A DNA stretch of 64,000 nucleotides from Thalassospira mesophila (GCF_002115755.1 NZ_JFKA01000005.1:186001-250000); one strand, 5' to 3'; shown: positions 18,553 to 30,360, counted from the stretch's first letter. Notes: a model not told the origin generated them from the sequence alone. A program made the numbers and translations.

Positions 18553-18942
18553 GGTTCCTCCCGGTGGATGGCTCGCTTAAGCTTCTTTGAAAAGCAGCTT
18601 AATTCGGTATTGGACCACCGAAATAACTACCCAAAACAACACACATAAGCAAGCTATCTTGGGGGCGTTAAAGCATTGTTTTGCAATGCACAATCACAAA
18701 TAAACTCAATATTGGTTAATTGAAGTTTTAACGGTTAAAATGATATTTTGTGAATTATCAGACGTTTGAACGGGTCTCTTCCGGCTCGTTCATTCCTTAA
18801 CGTCACAAATGCTATGATTTTATGACCGCAATTTTGATCAATGAAAATTCATCTTCGCATCTGCCAGATAAACCGCAGAAAACCGGGCTTAATCTAGTGT
18901 GCACCGCACCCTGCACCATTATGCGACCGACCAGGCCATATG
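18553..18942. other. Upstream region of the PDH operon
   Basis: A 390-base AT-rich stretch between the ftsB-like stop and the pdhA start. It should contain the PDH promoter on the minus strand. The one clear structure is the repeat GCATTG-N5-CAATGC at 18673-18689. I see no gene in it. Confidence 0.6.
18673..18689 (-). promoter_or_regulatory. Inverted repeat upstream of pdhA, candidate operator
   Basis: GCATTG and CAATGC flank a five-base centre, about 120 bases upstream of the pdhA start. Two half sites one helical turn apart fit a dimeric regulator. No known regulator was matched. Confidence 0.35.
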
Positions 18943-19272
18943 TTACGGGTGATCATATCCGTTGTGATGAAAGATAATAACGTCGTCGCGATTGGCCATA
19001 TCAAGCATGGTGCGGGCCCGTTCATCTAGCAAATCGGGGTCGAGGCTGCCGGGGCGCAGCGCCTTCACACGCTGCTCGAGCAATTCGCGCCGGGACTTGA
19101 TGTCATCGCGCAGTTTGACAATTTCGCCGACCCGATCCTGCATCGACCAGTAAGCCAGAAGCCCCCGATCCCCTTCGATACTGTGGAAGATAAAATAGAC
19201 CATTACAGTAAAGGCAAAAACAGGGGCAATGGCCTGCCGAAATCGACGGATTACCGGTGCAGATGACGACAT
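18943..19272 (-). CDS. Septum formation initiator (FtsB/DivIC family)
   Basis: A 109-residue bitopic membrane protein. It has a short cytoplasmic start, one membrane segment at about 14-33, a coiled coil at about 40-75 (the family's GLLAYW followed by a heptad-like stretch through LRDDIKSRRELLEQRV), and a short periplasmic tail with DPDLLDERARTML. This matches FtsB/DivIC, which joins FtsL and FtsQ to activate septal wall synthesis by FtsWI. Its position between eno and pdhA on the same strand is the usual one in alphaproteobacteria. The identity rests on layout and context, since the family is weakly conserved. Confidence 0.85.
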   Translation of the reverse strand: MSSSAPVIRRFRQAIAPVFAFTVMVYFIFHSIEGDRGLLAYWSMQDRVGEIVKLRDDIKSRRELLEQRVKALRPGSLDPDLLDERARTMLDMANRDDVIIFHHNGYDHP

Positions 19273-19498
19273 TTGATCGAAGGCCCCAAAGCGTTAGACG
19301 CGTTTTAAAGCGAAATATTAAGCAACCGCAACGATAAAACAACCAATGTTATTTTACCGCCAGATCAAGATGTTATTCCTTTTGGCGAGCCCAAGGCCCT
19401 ATCCTGAATGGTAAGTTGACCACAACAAGGTAAAAAGAGTTTTAAAAACAGGCATCTTTTTTGGACCGCCTTACGATCAATTAACAAATCGTAAACGA

Positions 19499-19529
19499 AA
19501 AAAGCCGCCCTGTTTAAAGGCGGCTTTTT
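19499..19529 (-). terminator. Terminator after eno
   Basis: AAAAAGCCGCC and GGCGGCTTTTT form a perfect stem around a nine-base loop. The minus strand then has a T run. It lies 33 bases beyond the eno stop and can act on both strands. Confidence 0.85.
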
Positions 19530-19561
19530 ATCATCTCGTTGCAGCAACGAAAATGAATATT

Positions 19562-20893
<1,332 letters not shown>

Positions 20894-20913
20894 TTACGGC
20901 ATAAAAGAAATGC

Positions 20914-20930
20914 CGCCACAAAATGTGGCG
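20914..20930 (-). terminator. Intercistronic hairpin between kdsA and eno
   Basis: CGCCACA and TGTGGCG form a seven-pair stem with a three-base loop. A T-rich but interrupted stretch follows on the minus strand. It is probably a weak attenuator rather than a full stop. Confidence 0.4.
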
Positions 20931-20940
20931 ACACCTTATA

Positions 20941-21798
20941 TCAAGCGTTGAACATATCCAGACGAACCGGATTTGCCTTCGCTACAGCGTCAAGCTCCTT
21001 AAGCACCGAAAGCACTTCAGGAAGCTTGCCAAGGGGAATTTGATTGGGGCCGTCGCTGATAGCTGCATCAGGGTTGTCGTGGGTTTCGATAAACAAAGCC
21101 GCAACACCCACCGCAACAGCCGCACGGGCCAGAACAGGCGCAAATTCGCGCTGCCCGCCCGATGTGCCACCCTGCCCGCCCGGTTGCTGGACGGAATGGG
21201 TGGCATCAAACACAATCGGATAGCCCTGACGGGCCATGATGGGAAGACCGCGAAAATCGGTGACCAGCGTATTATAGCCAAAGCTGGTGCCACGATCACA
21301 AACCATGATGTTTTCATTGCCGGCTTCGGCAATTTTATCAACAACGTTGGCCATGTCCCAAGGGGCCAGAAACTGGCCCTTCTTAACATTGATCGCCTTG
21401 CCGGTTGCCGCTGCCGCCATCAGCAAATCTGTTTGCCGGCACAAAAACGCCGGGATTTGCAAAATATCGGCAACCTTGGCAACGGCCGCACATTGATCGG
21501 GCAAGTGAACATCGGTGACAATCGGCAAACCGGTGACATCCTTGACTTCGCCCAGAATATCAATTCCTTCGTGTAAACCAACGCCCCGATTAGATTTGTT
21601 ACTGGTGCGATTAGCTTTATCGAACGAACTTTTATAAACCAGACCAATGCCCATCGCACTGGCCAGTTCCTTAAGGGCGGTCGCCATTTCCAATGCGTGC
21701 TGACGACTTTCGATGGCACAAGGGCCAGCCAGCAACGCAAAGGGTTTGTCATTGGCAAATTCAATATTGCCGACTTTAACGGTTTTAATGACGGTCAT
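20941..21798 (-). CDS. kdsA: 3-deoxy-8-phosphooctulonate synthase (Kdo-8-P synthase)
   Basis: KdsA joins arabinose 5-phosphate and phosphoenolpyruvate to make Kdo-8-phosphate for the lipopolysaccharide core. The 285-residue protein has LLAGPCAIESRQHAL, YKSSFDKANRTS, TDVHLPDQC and FDATHSVQQPGG. The residue at position 27 is Cys, which by the family rule (Cys in metal-dependent enzymes, Asn in metal-independent ones such as E. coli) suggests a divalent-metal-dependent enzyme. It lies 29 bases after pyrG and upstream of eno, so it draws on the phosphoenolpyruvate that its operon neighbour makes. This arrangement is widespread. Confidence 0.96.
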   Translation of the reverse strand: MTVIKTVKVGNIEFANDKPFALLAGPCAIESRQHALEMATALKELASAMGIGLVYKSSFDKANRTSNKSNRGVGLHEGIDILGEVKDVTGLPIVTDVHLPDQCAAVAKVADILQIPAFLCRQTDLLMAAAATGKAINVKKGQFLAPWDMANVVDKIAEAGNENIMVCDRGTSFGYNTLVTDFRGLPIMARQGYPIVFDATHSVQQPGGQGGTSGGQREFAPVLARAAVAVGVAALFIETHDNPDAAISDGPNQIPLGKLPEVLSVLKELDAVAKANPVRLDMFNA

Positions 21799-21827
21799 TT
21801 CAACATCCTTGCACGTTCCAGGCAGTA

Positions 21828-23465
<1,638 letters not shown>

Positions 23466-23523
23466 TCATCTCAAAGCACAAAGCCACGGTTACGCAGATT
23501 GCGAACCGGGGGAGCAAACAATT

Positions 23524-23554
23524 CAAAAAATTGAGGCGGCAATTTTGCCGCCTC
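23524..23554 (-). terminator. Terminator after secG
   Basis: GAGGCGGC and GCCGCCTC form an eight-pair stem with a six-base loop, followed on the minus strand by AATTTTTT. It lies about 20 bases past the secG stop. Confidence 0.85.
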
Positions 23555-23572
23555 TGATAATCGGTATATGTG

Positions 23573-23917
23573 TTAGCGGGTCGGCGCCGCCGGACCACTA
23601 TCCTGTGCCGGGGCCGTTTTTTCCATATCGGACGTCGCGGCCGGAGCAGGCACCTGATCAAGGATCGATGTCGGTGCGGTACGGGTATTGGTCAACAGGG
23701 CCAGACCGAGGCTTGTGATCATGAAGGCCGCAGCAAGAATTGCAGTTGTCCGGGTCAGAAGGTTTGCGGCACTGCGCGAACTCATGACACCAAAATTTCC
23801 GCCGCCGCTATTGCCGCCGCCAATACCAAGCCCGCCGCCTTCACTGCGCTGAACCAGAATAACGGCAATCAAGCCGATCGCAAGAAGCAGGTGGATAACC
23901 AGAATGACAGTCTGCAT
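23573..23917 (-). CDS. secG: Preprotein translocase subunit SecG
   Basis: SecG is the small accessory subunit of the SecYEG channel. The internal ATG at 23917 begins the conserved opening MQTVILVIHLLLAIGL and gives 114 residues; the 20 residues before it are unconserved. Two membrane segments (about 3-22 and 53-73) flank the Gly/Ser-rich cytoplasmic loop that carries QRSEGGGLG and the SSRSAANLLTR motif. A Pro/Ala-rich tail follows. It is preceded by tpiA across about 430 gene-free bases and followed by a terminator, as in many proteobacteria. Confidence 0.95.
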   Translation of the reverse strand: MQTVILVIHLLLAIGLIAVILVQRSEGGGLGIGGGNSGGGNFGVMSSRSAANLLTRTTAILAAAFMITSLGLALLTNTRTAPTSILDQVPAPAATSDMEKTAPAQDSGPAAPTR

Positions 23918-24349
23918 GGCCTCAAAACTCTTGTCTTGTAAATCCGTCGGCAACGATTTTGCTGCCTTACCGGGCAAAATTTGATGCGTGTTTAACGCGT
24001 TTTGAAACGGTTGGCTAGTCCGTATTTCGCACGTTTATATCCATAAACAGCCAGCCGGTCACAATAACGGCACCCCTGCAACCTGCAGGTAAACATCATT
24101 GTTAATTTGTACGGGAAAAATCCCGGCTTCAGGCAAAATCCAACATCTTGCGCCGGGAAGGCATTTTCGCCGATAGAAGACAAAATTGCAACATCGCTGC
24201 CCCGGTATTTACCGATTTAACGAAAATAAAATCGCCAGCGTCTCTCGTCTTATATAATGACAGCGCCCGCGGACACATTAAACACCTGCAATCGCGCTGC
24301 CATCCCTATCCCGTTCAGCCCGGAACAAACCGCCCAAACGCAGCTGCGT
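23918..24349. other. Gene-free region between tpiA and secG
   Basis: 432 bases, probably holding the secG promoter on the minus strand; TATAAG at about 24252 is a possible -10. A perfect 16-base palindrome (AAACGCAGCTGCGTTT) spans 24336-24351 at the tpiA stop codon. No tRNA (a tRNA-Leu often follows secG in other groups) or convincing reading frame was seen. Confidence 0.5.
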
Positions 24350-25108
24350 TTAATCGCAACTATCAATAATGCCCCAGAAATCTTCGACCTTCAGGCTGGC
24401 ACCGCCCACCAGCGCGCCATCAACATTATCAACGCCCAAAAGCTCAACCGCATTGGCGGGCTTCACCGACCCCCCGTAAAGAATACGAAACCCATCGGCA
24501 TCGCCAAACCGTTCTTTAAGCTTGCGACGGATAGCCGCATGCATTTCGGCAACATCCTCGACCGCGGCGGTGCGCCCGGTGCCAATCGCCCATACCGGCT
24601 CATAGGCAATAACGGTGTTTTCGGCGGTAGCACCTTCGGGCAAGGAAACATCCATTTGCCCACACACCACCGAAATTGCAGCACCCAGATCGCGTTCCTG
24701 TTCGGTTTCCCCGACACAAACAACCGCGATCAACCCGGCATCATGCGCGGCGATGGCTTTTTGCCGGATAACCGTTGAACTTTCACCATGATCGGCGCGG
24801 CGTTCCGAATGACCAACAATAACGTGGCTGGCACCAATATCGGCCAGCATCGAGGCCGCAATATCGCCGGTATGTGCCCCGTTTTGATCAAAATGGCAAT
24901 CCTGCCCGCCAGCATGAATATCGCAATGGCCTAAAACGCCCACCACATCGGCCAGCAAGGTTGCGGGCGGACACAACAATATATCGCATGCCGGTTTATC
25001 TGGCGCGGCGGACAATTTTGCCGCAAGGCCACTGGCCAACGCCAAACCATCTGCCCGCAGGCAGTTCATTTTCCAGTTACCGGCAATTAACGGGCGACGA
25101 CCTGACAT
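24350..25108 (-). CDS. tpiA: Triose-phosphate isomerase
   Basis: TIM interconverts dihydroxyacetone phosphate and glyceraldehyde 3-phosphate. The ATG at 25108 has AAGGA eight bases upstream and gives 252 residues, the normal length; the longer frame adds 12 unconserved residues. The catalytic residues are visible: Lys13 in GNWKMN, the His in VIVGHSERR, and the Glu in [11 protein letters not shown]. The phosphate-binding YGGSVKPAN is near the C-terminus. The gene is divergent from the PpiD-like gene and is followed by secG on the same strand. Confidence 0.97.
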   Translation of the reverse strand: MSGRRPLIAGNWKMNCLRADGLALASGLAAKLSAAPDKPACDILLCPPATLLADVVGVLGHCDIHAGGQDCHFDQNGAHTGDIAASMLADIGASHVIVGHSERRADHGESSTVIRQKAIAAHDAGLIAVVCVGETEQERDLGAAISVVCGQMDVSLPEGATAENTVIAYEPVWAIGTGRTAAVEDVAEMHAAIRRKLKERFGDADGFRILYGGSVKPANAVELLGVDNVDGALVGGASLKVEDFWGIIDSCD

Positions 25109-25435
25109 TGAATATTTCCTTTTTTTTAACGGGTGATGCCACAAAGCCCGACAGGCTGGTATGGGGCCATTATTTACAGCATCGGGACCAACGAATTATA
25201 AACCGTTTCCTGCCCGCGTTTTAGCATGTGAGACCGATTGGGCCAAGTCCAGTTGGTGGCCCTTGCCACAGCAATTGAAACGGCTTATGCAATCGGGTGT
25301 TGCCGCCCTATCCTCTCCCCATTAAGATGCGCGACCGATCCGCACGGTTTTTCCGGTTTCCGGGACCGTTTTGGCATGAAAAGTTGCCGGCCACCTGGCG
25401 CCGGTCCGACGCAACGAATTGTTAGGCTACTGAAT
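25109..25435. other. Divergent promoter region between tpiA and the PpiD-like gene
   Basis: 327 bases without a gene. On the plus strand TTGCCA (25263-25268) and TATGCA (25286-25291), 17 bases apart, could be the promoter of the PpiD-like gene. A longer upstream frame reaches into this region but its residues are unconserved. Confidence 0.4.
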
Positions 25436-27331
25436 ATGCTATCTGGCATTCGCACATTTTCAAAATCCATCTTTGCCAAAATTCTGTTTGGCATCATCGC
25501 GATCAGCTTTGTCGCATGGGGGCTTAAGGCCTCGATGTTAAGCCTTGGCAATTCCCGCGAAGTCGCCGAAGTCGGCAGCCAGTCTATCAGTCCTGCCGAA
25601 CTGGACCGCGCCTTCAAACGCAACATTGATAAAATGCGCCGGGTCTTTGGTCCCAGCTTTGATCAACAGCAAGCCATCCAGATGGGTCTTCTGAACAACA
25701 CCGTTCAGGGTCTGATCTCGCAAAAGCTGCTGGAAGAAAATGCAAGTGACATGGGCATCGGCATTAGCGATGAAAAAGTCCGTGACAACATTTTCAACAA
25801 TAAAAGCTTTAAGGACGAAACGACCGGGCAGTTTGACCGTCAGAAATTCCTGCAGATCCTGTATCAAAACGGATATAGCGAACCGGAATTTATTGAAGGC
25901 ATGCGCAGCGATCTGATGAGCCAGCAGGTTGTCGGTAGCCTGGGCGCCGCAAGCACCCCGCCCTCGCCGCTGGTCAAAGCCATTGCAGCCTATCGCAATG
26001 AAGATCGCAGTGGCCGTTTCATCACCCTGGGTGATGATGATATTGCCCCGATCGAAACGCCGTCTGACGACGTTTTAAAGAAATTCCACGATGATCACGG
26101 GGCGCAATTTACCGCACCCGAAACCCGCAACGCGACGTTGGCGTTGCTGACGGTTGATCATTTGGCACAGACAATGGACGTCACAGACGACGAAGTGCTG
26201 GATGCCTATAACCAGCGCATTGGCGAGTTTCAGACTCCTGAAAAACGGGCGGTCGAACAAATTTTGTTCGCACCGAATGCCAAGGAAAGTGCCGCAGAAG
26301 CCTATAAGGCCCTGCAGGGCGGCGAAGATTTCATGAAAGTGGCAACAGAACAGGCCAACATGAAAGAATCGGTTGTCAAACTGGGCGAGTTCACCAAAGA
26401 CACCATGCTGCCTGATCTGCGCGACACCGTGTTTAACCTGCCTGAGGGTGGTTATTCCGAACCGGTTGAAACCGCCCTTGGCTGGCACATCATGCGCGTT
26501 ACTGCGGTCACCCCGGCCCACGAACAAAGCCTGGATGAAGTCCGCGAACAGGTTGAAAACGGTGTTAAACGTCAAAAAGCAGAAGACCAGATTTTTGACG
26601 TTGCCGCCCAGCTTGATGATGAACTGGGTGCTGGCACATCCCTTAAAGACGCCGCTGCAAAAGTGAATGCACAGCTTTTCACCCTGACCGACATTAAAAA
26701 GGGCCAGGACCTGGAACAGGGCATTGCCGATAGCAAGGAAATCAATTCGAAGATTTACGAGTTGAACGAAGGTGACGAAAGCTTTCTGGAAGAAACCCAG
26801 AGCGGCAATCGTTATGTTGTCAGCGTAACCAAGGTTACCCCGTCTGCCGTGCAGCCGTTTGAAGACGTGCGTGATGCCGTTGAAACCGCCTGGAAGGCAG
26901 ATGAAAAACAGCGCCTTCTGGGTGAAAAAGCCGATGCTCTTGCCACCCGGATCAATGATCAGGGCGCAAAAATTGACGCCATCGCTGCTGAACTTGATAA
27001 CAGCATTGATGATACCGGCATGACCAAACGTGATGGTCGCGGTCTGTCGGCCGATGCCAACCCCGCCATTGCCGGTGCCCTGTTTGACCTTGCCAAAGGT
27101 AAAGCCAAATCGGTCATTGGTGAAAACGGGGTATCGGTTGTCGTGCTTGACGATATCAAAGCTGCAAGCGACACAACGGGCAAAGACGACCCGATTGTTT
27201 CCGAGCTGCAAGACAGCCTCGATCAGGATATCGTTTCGCAATATCTTGACTATTTACGCGACGATATTTCGATCAGCCTGAACAATGATGTGGTGAACGG
27301 GCTTTATGCCCAGAACGCCCCTGCCAACTAG
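25436..27331 (+). CDS. PpiD-like periplasmic peptidyl-prolyl isomerase / SurA-N-domain chaperone
   Basis: A 631-residue membrane-anchored periplasmic folding factor. It has one N-terminal membrane segment (about 13-34, after the family opening MLSGIRTFSKS), a SurA-N-like chaperone region (about 35-190), a parvulin domain at about 260-360 (KRAVEQILF, LPEGGYSEPVETALGWHIMRV), and a second helical chaperone part to the end. The layout matches E. coli PpiD, which binds proteins as they emerge from the Sec channel. The start at 25436 is chosen because the membrane anchor follows it directly; the longer frame adds 66 residues that resemble nothing. A strong terminator ends the gene. Confidence 0.9.
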   Translation: MLSGIRTFSKSIFAKILFGIIAISFVAWGLKASMLSLGNSREVAEVGSQSISPAELDRAFKRNIDKMRRVFGPSFDQQQAIQMGLLNNTVQGLISQKLLEENASDMGIGISDEKVRDNIFNNKSFKDETTGQFDRQKFLQILYQNGYSEPEFIEGMRSDLMSQQVVGSLGAASTPPSPLVKAIAAYRNEDRSGRFITLGDDDIAPIETPSDDVLKKFHDDHGAQFTAPETRNATLALLTVDHLAQTMDVTDDEVLDAYNQRIGEFQTPEKRAVEQILFAPNAKESAAEAYKALQGGEDFMKVATEQANMKESVVKLGEFTKDTMLPDLRDTVFNLPEGGYSEPVETALGWHIMRVTAVTPAHEQSLDEVREQVENGVKRQKAEDQIFDVAAQLDDELGAGTSLKDAAAKVNAQLFTLTDIKKGQDLEQGIADSKEINSKIYELNEGDESFLEETQSGNRYVVSVTKVTPSAVQPFEDVRDAVETAWKADEKQRLLGEKADALATRINDQGAKIDAIAAELDNSIDDTGMTKRDGRGLSADANPAIAGALFDLAKGKAKSVIGENGVSVVVLDDIKAASDTTGKDDPIVSELQDSLDQDIVSQYLDYLRDDISISLNNDVVNGLYAQNAPAN

Positions 27332-27348
27332 GCAGGCACAGCCATGCA

Positions 27349-27379
27349 GGGCGATCCGGATGCCGGATCGCCCTTTTTT
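27349..27379 (+). terminator. Terminator between the PpiD-like gene and trpE
   Basis: GGGCGATCCGG and CCGGATCGCCC form a perfect 11-pair stem with a three-base loop, followed by six T. It ends only 42 bases before the trpE start. Confidence 0.93.
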
Positions 27380-27421
27380 AATTCCTGTTACCTTTATGTT
27401 TGGTTTTGATCGGATTGCGCC

Positions 27422-28936
27422 ATGGACATCGAACCGGATTTCGCAAGCTTTGCCCGCAACCATGAAAATGGCATTGCGCAGGTTGTTTACACATCCCTTA
27501 CCGCCGATCTTGATACGCCGGTATCCGCGTTCCTAAAGCTGGCCGAGGGCCTTCCCATGGCCGAGGGCCTTCCCAATACCTATTTGCTGGAATCGGTTGA
27601 AGGCGGAGCCAGCCGGGGGCGCTATTCGTTTATCGGGTTCAAACCCGATCTGATCTGGCGATGCTTTGGCGACAAAGCCGAAATCAACCGCCGTGTCATG
27701 GCCGATGCCGATGCGTTTGTTGATCAGGATGAAAAACCGCTTGATGCCCTTAAATCGCTGATCGCCGAAAGCCATATTGACCTGCCCGACCATTTACCCC
27801 CCATGAGTGCGGGTCTGGTCGGTTATATGGGCTATGATACCGTTCGGTTGATGGAAAAACTGCCCGACAACAACCCTGATCAACTTGATGTTCCTGACGG
27901 AATTTTCATTCGCCCAACGGTGACTGCCGGTTTTGACACCATCGCCGATACCGTGACAGTGGTAACACCTGTGCGCCCCGAGCCCGGCATTGATGCAGCA
28001 GCGGCCTATGATCTTGCATGCGCGCGCCTGAACGATGTGGTGCAGCACTTTCAGCGCAACCTGTTTATCGATCGCCGGTCCCGTACCGTGCCCGACGACC
28101 TGCCAGAACCGCAAGTTAGTGTCGACGAAGCGGGGTATTATGACATGGTCGAAAAAGCCAAGGAATATATCCGGGCGGGTGATATTTTTCAGGTGGTTTT
28201 GTCACAACGTTATTCCCTGCCCTATCAGTTGCCGCCATTTGCCTTTTACCGCGCACTGCGCCGCATTAACCCGTCGCCTTTCATGTTCTATCTTGATATC
28301 GGCGGTTTCCAGGTGGTCGGTGCCAGCCCGGAAATTCTGGTGCGGCTGCGCGATGGCGAAGTCACCATTCGCCCCATCGCCGGAACCCGCAAACGCGGTA
28401 AAAATTCCGAAGAAGACAAAGCCTTGGCCAAGGACCTGATGGATGACCCGAAAGAACGGTCAGAACATTTGATGTTGCTCGATCTGGGGCGCAACGATGT
28501 TGGTCGTGTGTCGCAGCCCGGCACCGTGCGCGTGACCGACCGCGAAACCATCGAATATTATTCGCACGTCATGCATATTGTGTCGAACGTGGTCGGGCAG
28601 ATCGACCCGCAATATGATGCGATGGATGCCTTGAAAGCAGGCTTCCCGGCGGGCACAGTTTCGGGCGCACCCAAAGTTCGGGCGATGGAAATTATCGATG
28701 AACTTGAACCGGTACGGCGCGGCATTTATGCGGGATGTATCGGCTATATCTCGGCCGATGGCTCGATGGATACCTGCATTGCCCTGCGCACCGCTGTGAT
28801 CAAAGACGAAATGATCCATATTCAGGCTGGTGCGGGCATTGTGGTTGATAGCAAACCCGACATGGAACATCAGGAATGCCGGAACAAAGCCGGTGCCTTG
28901 ATGGCGGCTTGCCGTGAAGCCCATCGTTTTACCTGA
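27422..28936 (+). CDS. trpE: Anthranilate synthase component I
   Basis: TrpE makes anthranilate from chorismate with ammonia supplied by TrpG. The 504-residue protein has the feedback region near the N-terminus (LLESVEGG) and the chorismate-binding domain with AGDIFQVVLSQR, RPIAGTRKRG, MLLDLGRNDVGRVS and GTVSGAPKVRAMEIIDELEP. Oddities: residues about 41-53 read LAEGLPMAEGLPN, where an 18-base unit has been repeated in frame, and the start has no clear ribosome binding site. A strong terminator stands 42 bases upstream, leaving little room for a promoter or leader. I see no leader peptide with tandem Trp codons. It is separated from trpG by the divergent deacetylase gene and closed by its own terminator. 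Confidence 0.95.
   Translation: MDIEPDFASFARNHENGIAQVVYTSLTADLDTPVSAFLKLAEGLPMAEGLPNTYLLESVEGGASRGRYSFIGFKPDLIWRCFGDKAEINRRVMADADAFVDQDEKPLDALKSLIAESHIDLPDHLPPMSAGLVGYMGYDTVRLMEKLPDNNPDQLDVPDGIFIRPTVTAGFDTIADTVTVVTPVRPEPGIDAAAAYDLACARLNDVVQHFQRNLFIDRRSRTVPDDLPEPQVSVDEAGYYDMVEKAKEYIRAGDIFQVVLSQRYSLPYQLPPFAFYRALRRINPSPFMFYLDIGGFQVVGASPEILVRLRDGEVTIRPIAGTRKRGKNSEEDKALAKDLMDDPKERSEHLMLLDLGRNDVGRVSQPGTVRVTDRETIEYYSHVMHIVSNVVGQIDPQYDAMDALKAGFPAGTVSGAPKVRAMEIIDELEPVRRGIYAGCIGYISADGSMDTCIALRTAVIKDEMIHIQAGAGIVVDSKPDMEHQECRNKAGALMAACREAHRFT
27539..27575 (+). repeat. In-frame 18-base tandem duplication in trpE
   Basis: The unit GCCGAGGGCCTTCCCATG is followed at once by GCCGAGGGCCTTCCC, giving Ala-Glu-Gly-Leu-Pro-Met then Ala-Glu-Gly-Leu-Pro. 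It falls in the N-terminal domain just before the conserved LLESVEGG segment, and adds six residues to a loop. Confidence 0.85.
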
Positions 28937-28963
28937 CCGCCCTGAAAACAACAGTTAATAACC

Positions 28964-28998
28964 AAAACGGGAGCCACTTCACGGGCTCCCGTTTTTTG
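28964..28998. terminator. Bidirectional terminator between trpE and the deacetylase gene
   Basis: AAAACGGGAGCC and GGCTCCCGTTTTTT form a stem around an eight-base loop with a T run on the plus strand and AAAA on the other arm. It lies between two convergent genes and probably serves both. Confidence 0.85.
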
Positions 28999-29033
28999 TT
29001 CGATACTGTTTTAACCACCAACCGGTCTTGTTG

Positions 29034-30203
29034 TTATCCGGTCACTTTAATACCATTGCGATGCACGATATCGGTTGCGGGCACAAATATAAAACCGGCG
29101 GCCTGCATTTTGGGGATCCATTTATTCAATGCTTCCAGCGTCAAATCACGCGGATGGCCAATGGCAACGGCATAACCGCGCTTGGTTGCCACATGCTCAA
29201 CCCGGTCAAGCATATTGGCAATTTTGGTTGCGTCGTCGGCATCATCGATAAACACGTCACGTTCAATCGCCGGAACGCTGTATTTTTCAGCTTCCTGATA
29301 CCCGACCGACTTTGCGCTGGTGCGCGAGTCTAAAAACATCAAACCGCGCGATTTCATCACCTGCATCACAACGGCCATGCGTTCCGGGTCCGATGTGAAT
29401 TTACTGCCCATATGATTATTAACCCCGACATAGCCGGAAAAACGATCCAGCATCCAGGTCATTTCATTTAAAATGGCCACCTTGTCATAGCTGGTTAACA
29501 GCGCGTGGGGCCCCGGATCAACTGTTCTTGATGTTGGTTCCATTGGCATGTGAAGCATAATTTCATGGCCGCGTTTGCGCGCACTCGCCACCTGTTCAGG
29601 CAAATGTGTCGCATAAGGCAAATATGAAATCGTGATCGGGCCTGGCAATTCTGCCGCGCGTTCGGTTCTGGGTTTATCAATTCCGGCATCGTCAATGATA
29701 ATCGCGATCACCGGGGCTGTTCCGGTATCGGGCACACGGGTGGCGAATTTTTGCCATGCCAGTTGCATATTCGCCGGTGCCTGGGCCTCGGGCAAAGGGG
29801 CCGGGTTAACATTTGGTACCGGGCTGATACGGGGTTCTGGCAAGGAATCGGGTTCAGACTTGTCGATGTCTTCCGGGGTTCGTTCCACCATATATCCCGG
29901 CCTGTTTGGCGCGTCATAACCCTTGGAAAAATCCATTTTCGGCGGCTTTGATGTGTTGCGCGGGGCCGGGGCACGGGGTGCCGGTGAACTTGCCGATAAA
30001 TCGCTGACGGCCTTATGTGCGGCCCGGTCCAGCTCCAGCATACTGCCGGCGGCAATAATGGCCGAAACGGCCCCTGCCACCATCGCAGCCCCTAACATTA
30101 ACCGCCGGAAACCACCGGGCTTTTTACCCGGTTTTTTACGCGCAGTTGTTTTGCCACGTGTCGCTGGCTTTTTCTTTTTTGCCGGTGTTGAGCGCCGTGC
30201 CAC
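29034..30203 (-). CDS. Divergent polysaccharide deacetylase family protein (YibQ/DUF610-like)
   Basis: A membrane-anchored protein with a divergent NodB-like fold. I choose the GTG at 30203 because GGAG lies seven bases upstream, giving 389 residues; ATGs at 30221 and 30245 are alternatives without such a site. The order is a very basic N-terminus (runs of Lys and Arg to about 34), one membrane segment (about 36-56), a Pro-rich periplasmic linker (to about 150), and the catalytic-fold domain with IAIIIDDAG, ISYLPYAT, GHEIMLHMPMEP, GVNNHMGSKFTSD and the final GYAVAIGHPRD. The family's substrate is unknown; wall or envelope glycan is likely. In many alphaproteobacteria it sits beside ctpA and envC-like genes, but here it interrupts the trp genes. 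Confidence 0.88.
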   Translation of the reverse strand: MARRSTPAKKKKPATRGKTTARKKPGKKPGGFRRLMLGAAMVAGAVSAIIAAGSMLELDRAAHKAVSDLSASSPAPRAPAPRNTSKPPKMDFSKGYDAPNRPGYMVERTPEDIDKSEPDSLPEPRISPVPNVNPAPLPEAQAPANMQLAWQKFATRVPDTGTAPVIAIIIDDAGIDKPRTERAAELPGPITISYLPYATHLPEQVASARKRGHEIMLHMPMEPTSRTVDPGPHALLTSYDKVAILNEMTWMLDRFSGYVGVNNHMGSKFTSDPERMAVVMQVMKSRGLMFLDSRTSAKSVGYQEAEKYSVPAIERDVFIDDADDATKIANMLDRVEHVATKRGYAVAIGHPRDLTLEALNKWIPKMQAAGFIFVPATDIVHRNGIKVTG

Positions 30204-30360
30204 GCCGTATCTCCAATCCATGAAATTTCGGGTCTTGATGCCCATAAAAACGCAAAACCAGCCTGCCCTGTGAGGGGGCAAACAAGCTACCAGATCGATC
30301 CTGGCGGAGTATTCTTAGCCGATCTGTGGTTAGCAGCCTGTTAAAGCCCAAAAATCACAA

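Noticed and set aside
17497-18648. 383-codon plus-strand frame over pdhA
   Set aside because: Antisense shadow of a clear PdhA; no ribosome binding site and no recognisable protein.
23918-24349. tRNA gene between tpiA and secG
   Set aside because: No T-loop consensus or cloverleaf was found on either strand, although a tRNA-Leu follows secG in some other groups.
26075-27241. 388-codon minus-strand frame inside the PpiD-like gene
   Set aside because: It is the shadow of a well-supported gene on the other strand. Its translation is Phe/Gly/Asn-rich with no domain.
27379-27421. trp leader peptide with attenuator before trpE
   Set aside because: The only short frame there has a single Trp and no tandem Trp codons. 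The hairpin upstream looks like an ordinary terminator of the previous gene.
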